Shown: one piece after another, positions 16,860 through 24,611 of the stretch
Layout of the letters: every line of letters begins with the position of its first letter
How positions within the stretch are numbered: position 1 is the first letter of the stretch
Assembly: GCA_963516005.1 (NCBI GenBank)
Contig: CAUPYP010000001.1
Span: 186,001-250,000 of the forward strand
Length of the DNA: 64,000 nucleotides
Direction: 5' to 3'
Source of the DNA: CAMUQR01 sp963516005
GTDB taxonomy: Bacteria; Patescibacteriota; Saccharimonadia; Saccharimonadales; Saccharimonadaceae
The notes under the pieces: generated by a model
Told to the model about the DNA's origin: nothing
Databases searched by the model: none
Seen by the model: only the letters and a program-made list of their open reading frames with translations
Program-made: the position numbers and the translations under genes

Positions 16860-17467
16860 GATGATGATGTACTCTGGTGCTTAGTTGGGCGGATCAATCG
16901 GCACCATAAATGATAAAGCACTTTATCTATGAGAGAACAAGGCTTATAGATTATCGCCTTAATCTTCGCCCTGTTAGCGGGGTTGTGCGCCTGCGATAAG
17001 GCTTCGCGATACAGTTCGTTTGCTTCATCTCGCTTGCCACTCCTATAGGCAACGCTACCCCAAAGAGCGCTGTGTAGTGCTAGCGATTCCTGGTCACCTA
17101 TGAGGTAGTTATAACAGCCCTCAAGTCGCTCAGCGGCTCTGATAATGTCATTATTATCAACACTCACCGCGCTCAGAGCGAGCATAATTAGCCCTCTTTG
17201 ATACAGATCGTCTGTATATTTGAGAGCTTCTTCATAATCCTCATTTGCCAGAAAATGCTCTCCTTTGCGAGCATGTATACCGGCCATCGTGTAATAGGCA
17301 GTATGCAATAAGTCTTTGTCTTCTGGCGTATAAGTTTCGCCAGCGAACTTCTTGGCGTGTTCACGAACTGCCCTTAAGAGGATGAAATTAGCACTATCAA
17401 TCTCCCCTCTGCTTATTAAGTCCTTCGCCTGGTCGATACTACCTTGCAAATTATTTAAATGCAACAT
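16847..17467 (-). CDS. TPR-like helical repeat protein, unknown
   Basis: 206 residues, all helical in appearance, with repeats of TPR character (AYYTMAGIHARKGEHFLANEDYEEALKY; SVAYRSGKRDEANELYREALSQA). Probably a soluble protein-interaction scaffold. Start supported by AAGGAGGG. Its -35/-10 promoter is divergent from the gene at 17645 and its 3' end is inside its own terminator. No specific family recognised. Confidence 0.75.
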   Translation of the reverse strand: MLHLNNLQGSIDQAKDLISRGEIDSANFILLRAVREHAKKFAGETYTPEDKDLLHTAYYTMAGIHARKGEHFLANEDYEEALKYTDDLYQRGLIMLALSAVSVDNNDIIRAAERLEGCYNYLIGDQESLALHSALWGSVAYRSGKRDEANELYREALSQAHNPANRAKIKAIIYKPCSLIDKVLYHLWCRLIRPTKHQSTSSSAPH

Positions 17468-17513
17468 AATATAAATCCCTCCTTATTTTTTTAAAAAAAT
17501 ATATTACCACGAG

Positions 17514-17542
17514 ATTATATCATCAAAAGATGTAGTATGCAA
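17514..17542 (-). promoter_or_regulatory. Promoter of the TPR-like gene
   Basis: -35 TTGCAT (17537-17542), 17-bp spacer, -10 TATAAT (17514-17519). Confidence 0.75.
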
Positions 17543-17569
17543 GTACAGGCGGTTATTCGGATGGGTCTA

Positions 17570-17598
17570 TTGATAAAAATATCTAAATATGGTATAAT
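17570..17598 (+). promoter_or_regulatory. Promoter of the 79-residue gene, divergent
   Basis: -35 TTGATA (17570-17575), 17-bp spacer, -10 TATAAT (17593-17598). It lies back to back with the promoter at 17514-17542. Confidence 0.75.
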
Positions 17599-17644
17599 TT
17601 ATATTGTATAGTATAGATCTTTTTTAAAAAAGGGGGCAAAAAAT

Positions 17645-17884
17645 ATGGAAAACACGTCTGAAATGACGAAAGAACAAGCTCAGCAAGCCTTTCAGGAGAT
17701 TATGAACGGCTTAGAGCGGTTGCGTGTGGAAATATTCACAGGCGGCCGTGAGCAGTCTGAAAGAGCCAAGGTAGAGCTTGTGAATTCGATGGAAACAATT
17801 CACAAGCTAAGACTACGTGATCTCATTGATTACGATCAATGTAAGAACGCTATGCAAGAAATTGCTAAGCTTTTCAAGCTATAG
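17645..17884 (+). CDS. Small helical protein, unknown
   Basis: 79 residues (MENTSEMTKEQAQQAFQEIM), mixed charge and predicted fully helical, no membrane segment. Start follows AAAAGGGGG at a usual distance. Own promoter and own bidirectional terminator. No homology recognised. Confidence 0.7.
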   Translation: MENTSEMTKEQAQQAFQEIMNGLERLRVEIFTGGREQSERAKVELVNSMETIHKLRLRDLIDYDQCKNAMQEIAKLFKL

Positions 17885-17898
17885 TGTCGGTCATAATA

Positions 17899-17926
17899 AA
17901 AACCCTCTAGCGCAGTAGAGGGTTTT
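17899..17926 (+). terminator. Bidirectional terminator
   Basis: AAAACCCTCTA-GCGCAG-TAGAGGGTTTT. It serves the plus-strand small gene and, on the minus strand with TTTTTATT, the convergent rpsJ. Confidence 0.85.
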
Positions 17927-17958
17927 GAAATATCATTTGGTTTTTGCTAAATCAATAA

Positions 17959-18285
17959 TTATTCAGTAGCGCCCATTTTAATTTCAGCGTCGACACCCGA
18001 TGGCAGATTGAGATTCTGCAGGCTGTCGATGGTTTTTGGTTTGGCATCGGTAATGTCGATTAAGCGTTTGTGAACGCGCATTTCGAACTGCTCACCACCT
18101 TTTTTATAAACGTGCGGGCTTTTAGTCACTGAATAAACACTGCGTTTGGTTGGCAGAGGCACTGGACCAGCAACTTTCGCACCGGTACGGATAGCGGTGT
18201 CGACGATTTGCTTAGCTGATTTGTCGATAATTTTGTGGTCGTAAGCCTTGAGGCGAATCCGAATTTTGATACCTTCTTGGTTCAT
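17959..18285 (-). CDS. rpsJ: 30S ribosomal protein S10 (uS10)
   Basis: 108 residues. IRIRLKAYDHKIIDKSAKQIVDTA and RLIDITDAKPKTIDSLQNLNLPSGVDAEIKM are diagnostic. S10 is also the transcription factor NusE. It stands alone with its own promoter and leader, away from the L3 operon. Confidence 0.98.
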   Translation of the reverse strand: MNQEGIKIRIRLKAYDHKIIDKSAKQIVDTAIRTGAKVAGPVPLPTKRSVYSVTKSPHVYKKGGEQFEMRVHKRLIDITDAKPKTIDSLQNLNLPSGVDAEIKMGATE

Positions 18286-18378
18286 AGTTTCCTTTCTTGA
18301 AGTGATGTAACCTCAGTTGACGACTATCGAGAAGCCGAGACTAAGTTCTCATCACAATTTAATATCTCATATATTATA
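18286..18378 (-). promoter_or_regulatory. rpsJ promoter and leader
   Basis: -10 TATAAT at 18373-18378. GTGATG (18350-18355) pairs with CATCAC (18302-18307) around an inner GAGAA/TTCTC hairpin. GAAAGGAAA ribosome site. Confidence 0.55.
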
Positions 18379-18403
18379 CCGCAAAAAATCCAAAAAAGCA
18401 AAC

Positions 18404-18430
18404 AAAAACACCCTGCTATGAAGCAGAGTG
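18404..18430 (-). terminator. Terminator overlapping a stop codon
   Basis: CACTCTGCT-TCAT-AGCAGGGTG followed by TTTTT. The TAG stop of the 213-residue gene lies in the hairpin. Confidence 0.85.
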
Positions 18431-19057
18431 CGTGATGCTCGGCGGAGCATCGATATGTTCTGGCGCTACCTCCAGCAAATACGACAAGTGTTTTATTTCT
18501 TCGTTGGTTAAACTAACTGCGCAAATCAGCTTTTCAGCTGATACGATCCCCCATAACTCATAAATAGCTTTATAACTCCAGCTATTGAGGGTGCTTAAAA
18601 AAGCCAAACCTTCGCTCTTTATAATATACACGTCATTGCCGTGCTTATGGAAGAAATGTTCGTAATTTTCCCCCTGGAAAGCTTGGTCTAAGTAATATTT
18701 TTGCCAATCCCTCCTCTTTAGTAACGGTGGATTAGCTAGTGATGCAAGCATCTGCTCAAAAACATCACATTGAATGTCTTGTTCCGGCTTCGGAATACAT
18801 CCTAACAGAGCCAAAACATCGCCTAAGCGATGATTGACTGTGTTTAGTTTTTGTTTAGTTGCTTGACACAAGTCACCAACTGTTTTAAAACTTTTGATAA
18901 TTCTATCACACTCAAAAGTCTTAAAGCGCATGCATTGACAGATAAAATATATTTCCGTATTACTAAAATCGCCAACTTGCTTAACTTTTTCTTGCCAGAT
19001 TGCTTGTTGTTGCCAGATTGTTTTTTGCGCTTTAGCGCTTTTTGTTGCTTTTCTCAT
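18416..19057 (-). CDS. Hypothetical protein, cysteine-containing, unknown
   Basis: 213 residues. The basic Gln-rich N-terminus (MRKATKSAKAQKTIWQQQ) precedes a region with several Cys (FICQCMRFKTFECDR, DLCQATK). The last third contains SLTNEEIKHLSYLLEVAPEHIDA. No domain recognised. Start fixed by AAGGAGGG. TATAAT at 19127-19132 gives a leader of about 65 nt with an ATCAGC/GCTGAT hairpin. Confidence 0.7.
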   Translation of the reverse strand: MRKATKSAKAQKTIWQQQAIWQEKVKQVGDFSNTEIYFICQCMRFKTFECDRIIKSFKTVGDLCQATKQKLNTVNHRLGDVLALLGCIPKPEQDIQCDVFEQMLASLANPPLLKRRDWQKYYLDQAFQGENYEHFFHKHGNDVYIIKSEGLAFLSTLNSWSYKAIYELWGIVSAEKLICAVSLTNEEIKHLSYLLEVAPEHIDAPPSITHSAS

Positions 19058-19162
19058 AATACCCTCCTTAATTTACGAAAAACTTATCAGCTATGTAAAA
19101 GAACTAAACTTCGCTGATATTGCCATATTATAACACTTTTTTATAAAAAGAAAAGATACAAT

Positions 19163-19195
19163 AAAAAATCCCCCACTGAAATACAGCGGGAGATT
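19163..19195 (-). terminator. Terminator after tuf
   Basis: AATCTCCCGCTG/CAGTGGGGGATT stem with TTTTT on the minus strand. Confidence 0.8.
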
Positions 19196-19238
19196 TTCTT
19201 CAAGTGAGGCGGTCAACCTAATGTTTGATAATCAGAGA

Positions 19239-20420
19239 TTATTTAACAACTTCGGTAACCACACCAGCACCAACGGTTTTACCACCTTCGCGGATCGCAA
19301 AGTTCAAACCTTTTTCCATAGCGATTGGAGCTTGGAGTTTAACAGTGAAGGTTACGGTGTCACCAGGCATAACCATTTCTTTGTCAGCTGGTAATTCAAC
19401 TTCACCGGTAACGTCAGTAGTTCGGAAGTAGAATTGTGGTTTGTAACCTTTTGAGAATGGCGTATGACGACCACCTTCTTCTTTTTTCAAGACATAAACT
19501 TCGCCTTTGAATTCGGTGTGTGGAGTCACGCTACCTGGTTTAGCAACAACTTGACCACGCTCGATGTCGTCGCGCTCAATACCGCGGAGTAAGATACCCG
19601 CGTTGTCACCAGCTTGACCTTGATTAAGATCTTTGTGGAAAGCTTGAACGCCAGTCACAACTGATTTTTGGGTTGGTTTTAGACCAACGATTTCAACTTC
19701 GTCGTTGATTTTAACGATACCTTGTTCAATACGACCAGTAGCCACGGTACCGCGACCTTTGATTGAGTGAACGTCTTCAATTGGCATCAAGAATGGTTTG
19801 TCGAGGTCACGAACTGGCTCTGGAATGTATTCATCCATAGCTTTGATAAGTTCCATGACGTTGTCCATTTGAGCTTCGTCGCCTTCAAGCGCTTTCAGAG
19901 CTGAACCCTTGATAATTGGGCAGTCGCGGTCGAAACCTTGTTTTGCGAGTTCGTCGCGGATTTCTTCAACAACTAATTCAGCCATTTCCTCGTCGGTTTG
20001 GTCCATTTTGTTTAGGAAAACAACGATACGAGGCACACCAACTTGTTTTGCCAACAAGATGTGCTCTTTGGTTTGTGGCATCGCACCGTCAGCTGCTGAG
20101 ACCACAAGAATAGCACCGTCAACTTGAGCCGCACCGGTAATCATGTTCTTGATGTAGTCGGCGTGACCTGGCATGTCAACGTGCGCATAGTGACGATTTG
20201 CTGATTCGTACTCTTGGTGAGATGAAGCGATGGTAATACCACGAGCTTTCTCTTCTGGAGCGTTGTCGATTTCGTCGTAATTTTTTGGTTGGTTAACGTC
20301 GCTTGGAAGACGCTTTGATAGAGTATGAGTAATAGCCGCAGTTAAAGTGGTTTTACCGTGATCAACGTGACCCATAGTACCAACGTTTACGTGAGGCTTA
20401 CTACGATCAAATTCTGCCAT
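19239..20420 (-). CDS. tuf: Elongation factor Tu
   Basis: 393 residues, full length. G1 GHVDHGKTT (near 18-26), G3 DMPGHADY, G4 NKMDQTDEE and the switch I RGITIASSHQEYE are intact. Delivers aminoacyl-tRNA to the ribosome. Transcribed alone here, separate from fusA, with its own leader and terminator. Confidence 0.98.
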   Translation of the reverse strand: MAEFDRSKPHVNVGTMGHVDHGKTTLTAAITHTLSKRLPSDVNQPKNYDEIDNAPEEKARGITIASSHQEYESANRHYAHVDMPGHADYIKNMITGAAQVDGAILVVSAADGAMPQTKEHILLAKQVGVPRIVVFLNKMDQTDEEMAELVVEEIRDELAKQGFDRDCPIIKGSALKALEGDEAQMDNVMELIKAMDEYIPEPVRDLDKPFLMPIEDVHSIKGRGTVATGRIEQGIVKINDEVEIVGLKPTQKSVVTGVQAFHKDLNQGQAGDNAGILLRGIERDDIERGQVVAKPGSVTPHTEFKGEVYVLKKEEGGRHTPFSKGYKPQFYFRTTDVTGEVELPADKEMVMPGDTVTFTVKLQAPIAMEKGLNFAIREGGKTVGAGVVTEVVK

Positions 20421-20497
20421 TTATTATTTCTCCTTATATTGTATTATTTTCGCGTTTGGTCATTTATTAAGACCTCACGACGGATATTAACATTATA
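20421..20497 (-). promoter_or_regulatory. tuf promoter and leader
   Basis: -10 TATAAT at 20492-20497. The leader of about 65 nt holds a GGTC/GACC hairpin, then AAGGAGAAATAATAA and the ATG. Confidence 0.65.
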
Positions 20498-20547
20498 ACT
20501 GATAAGTTGCAATTAGTAAAGAGGCAAAAAGCCGAGGCGTGGTATGT

Positions 20548-20553
20548 TATAAT
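20548..20553 (+). promoter_or_regulatory. -10 box, leaderless PQ-loop gene
   Basis: TATGTTATAAT, 7 bases before ATG 20561. Confidence 0.65.
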
Positions 20554-20560
20554 AGCGCTT

Positions 20561-21181
20561 ATGAATTATGATATTTTTGGTTGGCTGGCGGGCTTATTTG
20601 GGGTGATGCTCAGTATTTCTCAGCTCAAGAAATTATGGCAATCGCGATCAGTAGCGGGTGTTTCGCTAGCAATGTGGCAATTATATGTTGGTGTGCAAAT
20701 CGGTTGGGTGGTTCATGGTATTGTTGAATCCAATCAACCGATGACTTGGGCGAGTCTAGCCTGTGCGCTGATGGGTCTGTCGGTACTGGTCTTTTTTAAT
20801 AAATACAAACCCAAAAAATCACGCTGGGTGCGTCAGACCACATCTGCTTGGTGGATTTTTGGGGCGAGTGCTGGTCTAGCTGGCTTATTTTCTTGGGTAG
20901 CGTGGTATTTGCCGGCCGAGATTAAAGGTTTGATTTTCATCTTCCCGACGACTTTTGGGCAGATTCATCAGTTAATTAAAATCCATCAAGCCAAATCCGT
21001 GGCTGGCTTATCAGTGACGATGCTACTGATTTATAATTTTAACCAAGCTCTACTTCTGATCTGGTCAATTCTGATTTTCGACCGTACTTTGACGATGACA
21101 GCGACCACTTCAATGGTAATTTTAGCCGGATCGATTATCCGTTATTATTACAAATTACGCTGTTTCAAGAAAAAACGTTAG
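20561..21181 (+). CDS. PQ-loop / SemiSWEET-like membrane protein
   Basis: 206 residues from MNYDIFGWLAGLFG. An upstream frame extension is rejected because TATAAT lies inside it. Seven hydrophobic segments are arranged as two similar halves, each with the PQ-loop context: SISQLKKLWQSRSVAGVSL near 15-33 and TFGQIHQLIKIHQAKSVAGLSV near 128-149. That is the internal duplication of the MtN3/SWEET/PQ-loop family of small-solute or sugar transporters. Glutamine replaces the Pro-Gln pair partly. Substrate unknown. Confidence 0.8.
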   Translation: MNYDIFGWLAGLFGVMLSISQLKKLWQSRSVAGVSLAMWQLYVGVQIGWVVHGIVESNQPMTWASLACALMGLSVLVFFNKYKPKKSRWVRQTTSAWWIFGASAGLAGLFSWVAWYLPAEIKGLIFIFPTTFGQIHQLIKIHQAKSVAGLSVTMLLIYNFNQALLLIWSILIFDRTLTMTATTSMVILAGSIIRYYYKLRCFKKKR

Positions 21182-21195
21182 GTTGCTAACTTCAA

Positions 21196-21624
21196 CTATT
21201 TAACTCCAGTCGATCCAAAACCGCCTCGACCTTGACCATCTAAGCTATCTACTTCGATGAATTCGATACTCGGCTGATTAGCAACAATTCGGAACTGGCA
21301 AACTCGGTCGTTTTGGTTAATAATGGCATCGCGAGTAGCATAAACTGGCATCAACCACTGATCATTGTCGCCACAATAAGAATTGTCAATAATCCCGATG
21401 CTATTAGTTTGTAGAATGCCCCAGTTTTTAAAAGTCGAACTGCGTGGTGCGATATGGGCTTCATAACCCTCGGGCAATTGCATCGCTACGCCTAGCGGGA
21501 TCAGTTTAAAATCGCCGGCTTTGAGCTCAATCGTCTCAGCAGAGCGCAGGTCAATCCAGTCGCCCTGAGTAATTTTAGTTAGTTTATCAATTTGATCAGT
21601 AAAATATTTAATACGAATGTTCAT
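21196..21624 (-). CDS. dut: dUTP diphosphatase
   Basis: 142 residues, trimeric type. Motifs APRSSTFKNWGI, GIIDNSYCGDND (catalytic Asp), NDRVCQFRI and the C-terminal GRGGFGSTG are in order. Hydrolyses dUTP to dUMP, keeping uracil out of DNA. TATGTTAAAAT ends 6 bases before ATG. Divergent from the LOG gene over 78 bases. Confidence 0.97.
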   Translation of the reverse strand: MNIRIKYFTDQIDKLTKITQGDWIDLRSAETIELKAGDFKLIPLGVAMQLPEGYEAHIAPRSSTFKNWGILQTNSIGIIDNSYCGDNDQWLMPVYATRDAIINQNDRVCQFRIVANQPSIEFIEVDSLDGQGRGGFGSTGVK

Positions 21625-21630
21625 GTTTTC

Positions 21631-21636
21631 ATTTTA
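21631..21636 (-). promoter_or_regulatory. -10 box, leaderless dut
   Basis: TATGTTAAAAT, 6 bases before ATG 21624. Confidence 0.65.
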
Positions 21637-21688
21637 ACATAGATGTGCCAACTCACGGAAAACATTAGCATTAAAGCGAGTTTTATGG

Positions 21689-21694
21689 TAAAAT
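21689..21694 (+). promoter_or_regulatory. -10 box, leaderless LOG-family gene
   Basis: TATGGTAAAAT, 8 bases before ATG 21703. Confidence 0.6.
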
Positions 21695-21702
21695 AAATTA
21701 TT

Positions 21703-22377
21703 ATGCAAGAAGAATTACTTAACGACAATATTCCGCATTATGACGGTCCTGAATTTTTAGCAAAAATGCAAGCTTCTCAAGAGAAGATGAAACAAAGTGA
21801 CGACGAATTTGATCAAGCTTTTGAGATTATCAATCGCCATCCACGTCGAGTGACGGTGTTTGGTTCGGCACGCGATGTTGAAGAAAATCAGCATTATCGC
21901 GACATGGCGTATGAACTTGGTGGTCGCTTGGCACGTGCTGGCTATACAGTTGTGACCGGTGGTGGTAACGGCATTATGGGTGCCGCTAACAAGGGCGCTT
22001 ACGATGCTGGCGGTGGTTCGGTCGGTTTTAATATTAAACTACCACACGAACAGCACCCAAATCCATACACAACTGATGATTTAACTTTTAAACATTTCTT
22101 CACCCGCAAGGTGGCCCTGGCTTTCTTCGCACAGGCTTATATTTATTTCCCAGGTGGTTTTGGTTCAATGGATGAATTGTTTGAAATTGTCACTCTAATG
22201 CAAACCAAGAAAATGCCTCGCCTGCCAATTATTTTGATTGGTAAAGATTTTTGGAGCGGACTAGTGCAGTTTGTTGATCACAAACTCCTGCCGATGCGGG
22301 TGATTTCAGAGGGCGATAATCAGATTTATCAAATTGTCGATAGTGTCGACGAAGCTATGGCGCTCCTCGGGCACTAA
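21703..22377 (+). CDS. LOG-family Rossmann-fold protein (TIGR00730-like)
   Basis: 224 residues. VTVFGSARDVEENQ, VTGGGNGIMGAANKGAYDAGG and PGGFGSMDELFEIVTLMQTKK match the lysine-decarboxylase-like LOG family, with the PGGxGTxxE box as PGGFGSMDE. Known members are nucleoside-5'-monophosphate phosphoribohydrolases that release a nucleobase. The physiological role here is unknown; nucleotide salvage is an inference. Confidence 0.9.
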   Translation: MQEELLNDNIPHYDGPEFLAKMQASQEKMKQSDDEFDQAFEIINRHPRRVTVFGSARDVEENQHYRDMAYELGGRLARAGYTVVTGGGNGIMGAANKGAYDAGGGSVGFNIKLPHEQHPNPYTTDDLTFKHFFTRKVALAFFAQAYIYFPGGFGSMDELFEIVTLMQTKKMPRLPIILIGKDFWSGLVQFVDHKLLPMRVISEGDNQIYQIVDSVDEAMALLGH

Positions 22378-22403
22378 ACGATTACAGGCCATTAAACCTC
22401 ACG

Positions 22404-22438
22404 TCTCGTCGAGCATCACAACTCGACGAGATTTTGTT
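22404..22438 (+). terminator. Terminator after the LOG-family gene
   Basis: CTCGTCGAG-CATCACAA-CTCGACGAG followed by ATTTTGTTT. Confidence 0.85.
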
Positions 22439-22446
22439 TAAAAAAG

Positions 22447-22469
22447 AAAAAAGCCTGCATTAAGCAGGC
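22447..22469 (-). terminator. Terminator overlapping a stop codon
   Basis: GCCTGC-TTAAT-GCAGGC followed by TTTTTT. The TAA stop of the 157-residue gene lies in the loop. Confidence 0.85.
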
Positions 22470-22933
22470 CCTAATTGAAGGCTAAACACGCTGGCAAGTC
22501 GGTGAAATTCTCGCCGACCCATGGTCCATGTTTTCTGGCTGTCCCAGCAATCTAGCGGACGGCGATTGTATGTAATCTCCATCTTAGCCTCCCCCTTACC
22601 TTCCTCGGGCTGTTTGATGGCGATCACCATGTGACCATAATTGGAAACCACTCGTCCTCTTATAATTCCGCCATAAAATACCGAGATCTTACCATTTCGC
22701 TCTCGGTATTCACGGTAGCAACTGTCAGATAAGTGCTTCTCAGTCATAACTAAATAAGCAAAATCCGCCACTGAAGTACATCCGCAGTGGCTGAATTGCT
22801 TTTGTATGAGCTTAGAATAACATTTCTTCTGATACCTGCCAGAGTTTAAATACAAAAAAAGAAACTCTCTTGGCTGCATTAAGCGTTTCTTCTTTTGAAG
22901 CGTTGATCTGGGTTTAAAGAACCGCCTACCCAT
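22460..22933 (-). CDS. Hypothetical basic protein, unknown
   Basis: 157 residues with an Arg/Lys-rich N-terminus (MGRRFFKPRSTLQKKKRL) and several Cys (KCYS, HCGCTS, DSCYRE, LDCWD). No membrane segment and no recognised fold. Strong ribosome site GAGGGGAGGG. Near-consensus promoter, leader hairpin GCCAA/TTGGC, and terminator folded around the stop. Confidence 0.7.
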   Translation of the reverse strand: MGRRFFKPRSTLQKKKRLMQPREFLFLYLNSGRYQKKCYSKLIQKQFSHCGCTSVADFAYLVMTEKHLSDSCYREYRERNGKISVFYGGIIRGRVVSNYGHMVIAIKQPEEGKGEAKMEITYNRRPLDCWDSQKTWTMGRREFHRLASVFSLQLGPA

Positions 22934-22992
22934 AAATTTTCCCTCCCCTCATGGGTGTGTATTTGCCAACTAATCAAGATTGGCTTATTGAT

Positions 22993-23021
22993 ATTATGTT
23001 TGATTAAGCTATTTTTGTCAA
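22993..23021 (-). promoter_or_regulatory. Promoter of the 157-residue gene
   Basis: -35 TTGACA (23016-23021), 17-bp spacer, -10 CATAAT (22993-22998). Confidence 0.8.
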
Positions 23022-23028
23022 GCTTAAG

Positions 23029-23853
23029 CTATTTCAACCAAAACCACAGCAAAACTATCGCACCTAATGCAATACGATACCAGCCGAAAACTTGAAAATC
23101 ATGTTTTTTGATGTAGCTAACGAGGAACTTAATCGCAAAAAACGACACCAAATAAGCCGTGATTGTGCCAAGTACTAATAAGAACCACTCTGAAGCAGTG
23201 AATTTTAGGCCGACTTTGATCAGTTTTAACAAACTAGCGCCAAACATCACTGGAATCGCCATAAAGAATGAAAATTCGGCGATGACCGAGCGCTTGATTT
23301 TCATCAATAAACCACCGAGAATCGTCGCACCACTCCGTGAAGTACCCGGAATTAACGCCAACATCTGAAAAGCACCAATTTGCAAGGCTTGTTTATAGCT
23401 TAGTTGACCGAGCTGGTTGATGGTGGCTGGTTTTTTAGTGCGTTCCACCACGATAAACCCAATACCATAAACAATTAGCATAACAGCGACCGTCACAGGA
23501 TTGAGCAGATATTTGTCAATCACATCATCAAACGCCAGCCCGATAATCGCCGCTGGAATTGACGCTACTAATACTTTACCCCAGAGATTAAGGGTCATCG
23601 GCTTGAGGCGCTTGCTACGAAAATCATACGGCATTAGTTTGTGGAAATAAATCGTCAGCACCGCCAGAATTGCCCCAAGCTGGACAATAATCAAAAATAC
23701 ACTACGAAAAGCCTCACTCTGACTGAGTTTAATGAAGTTTTCGACCAAAATCATATGACCGGTGCTGGAAATCGGCAACCATTCGGTAATTCCCTCGACT
23801 ACGCCAAGGATAATAACTTTAATCAGTTCAATTAAAAAAGCAATACTAAACAT
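23029..23853 (-). CDS. uppP: Undecaprenyl-diphosphatase UppP/BacA
   Basis: 274 residues, polytopic membrane protein. EGITEWLPISSTGH (near 20-33) and PGTSRSGATILGG are the two family motifs. Recycles the undecaprenyl carrier of peptidoglycan and confers bacitracin tolerance. It implies a peptidoglycan wall. Leaderless start, with the same TATGCTATAATAACCATATG context as the ABC operon at 4097. Confidence 0.97.
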   Translation of the reverse strand: MFSIAFLIELIKVIILGVVEGITEWLPISSTGHMILVENFIKLSQSEAFRSVFLIIVQLGAILAVLTIYFHKLMPYDFRSKRLKPMTLNLWGKVLVASIPAAIIGLAFDDVIDKYLLNPVTVAVMLIVYGIGFIVVERTKKPATINQLGQLSYKQALQIGAFQMLALIPGTSRSGATILGGLLMKIKRSVIAEFSFFMAIPVMFGASLLKLIKVGLKFTASEWFLLVLGTITAYLVSFFAIKFLVSYIKKHDFQVFGWYRIALGAIVLLWFWLK

Positions 23854-23859
23854 ATGGTT

Positions 23860-23868
23860 ATTATAGCA
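23860..23868 (-). promoter_or_regulatory. Extended -10, leaderless uppP
   Basis: TGCTATAAT, 6 bases before ATG 23853. Confidence 0.7.
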
Positions 23869-23892
23869 TAGTGCTTGTGCGTCGTAAAAACC

Positions 23893-23917
23893 AAAAATCC
23901 GCTTCCAGTTAAGCGGA
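23893..23917 (-). terminator. Terminator after the PepSY gene
   Basis: TCCGCTT-AACTGG-AAGCGGA followed by TTTTT. Confidence 0.8.
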
Positions 23918-23939
23918 ATTTGGCATAATTGATAACTAA

Positions 23940-24509
23940 TTAACGGCGAGAAGCGTCAATTTCTTTTTTGACGATAGCACCAGTTGTGGCATTGATATCA
24001 TAGTCATATTCAGTCAAACCGTGATAAAACTCGATTTCATATGCCTGAATACCCTTCTCATAATCTAGTTTCCACTGGAAACGGGTAATGTCGGTTTCTT
24101 TTAAGTTCGCGTCCTTAAGGGCAATCTCCTTAGCCTTGACTTCTCCAATGAGAGCGGGTTGGGCATTAGGAGCCGGCGTTGGGGTTGGTTTCGTTGCAGG
24201 AGGCGTCGGTTCCACTCGCTCTTCTTTAACTTCTTTGCTAACCACACGCTTGGTTTTGGCGTCAATTTTATACTCGTACTTGCTCTTACCGACCTTAAAA
24301 TCAACTTCATAAACTAGTCGGCCATTATTACGATCGAGTTTAGCCTTAGAAAAATTAACATTATTGACGAGAGTTTGAGCGTCTTCCATAGCGACACTTT
24401 TAGCTTGATCAAGGTTAATGCTAGGTGTGTTATGATTCCACCATAACACACCGCCAATTGCCACTACAGCGACTATAGCTATACTAATGAGGGGTAAATG
24501 TTTTTTCAT
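23940..24509 (-). CDS. Membrane-anchored protein with two PepSY-like domains
   Basis: 189 residues. One N-terminal membrane anchor (8-25), then two similar modules of about 60 residues (VYEVDFKVGKSKYEYKIDAKTKRVVSKE and AYEIEFYHGLTEYDYDINATTGAIVKKE), joined by a Pro/Thr linker. PepSY domains are found on secreted or wall-associated proteins, sometimes as protease inhibitors. TGCTATAAT at 24539-24544 gives a short leader with AAGGAG. Confidence 0.85.
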   Translation of the reverse strand: MKKHLPLISIAIVAVVAIGGVLWWNHNTPSINLDQAKSVAMEDAQTLVNNVNFSKAKLDRNNGRLVYEVDFKVGKSKYEYKIDAKTKRVVSKEVKEERVEPTPPATKPTPTPAPNAQPALIGEVKAKEIALKDANLKETDITRFQWKLDYEKGIQAYEIEFYHGLTEYDYDINATTGAIVKKEIDASRR

Positions 24510-24560
24510 ATTGCTCCTTGCGTTAGTTTAACTATTCTATTATAGCATAACAACAATCTA

Positions 24561-24595
24561 AAACACCGCCCCGATAAGCATAGGACGGTGTTTTT
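24561..24595 (-). terminator. Terminator after fusA
   Basis: AACACCGTCC/GGGGCGGTGTT stem followed by TTAG. It ends the S12-S7-EF-G unit; tuf is not in it. Confidence 0.75.
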
Positions 24596-24611
24596 AATTA
24601 TCAACGATTAA

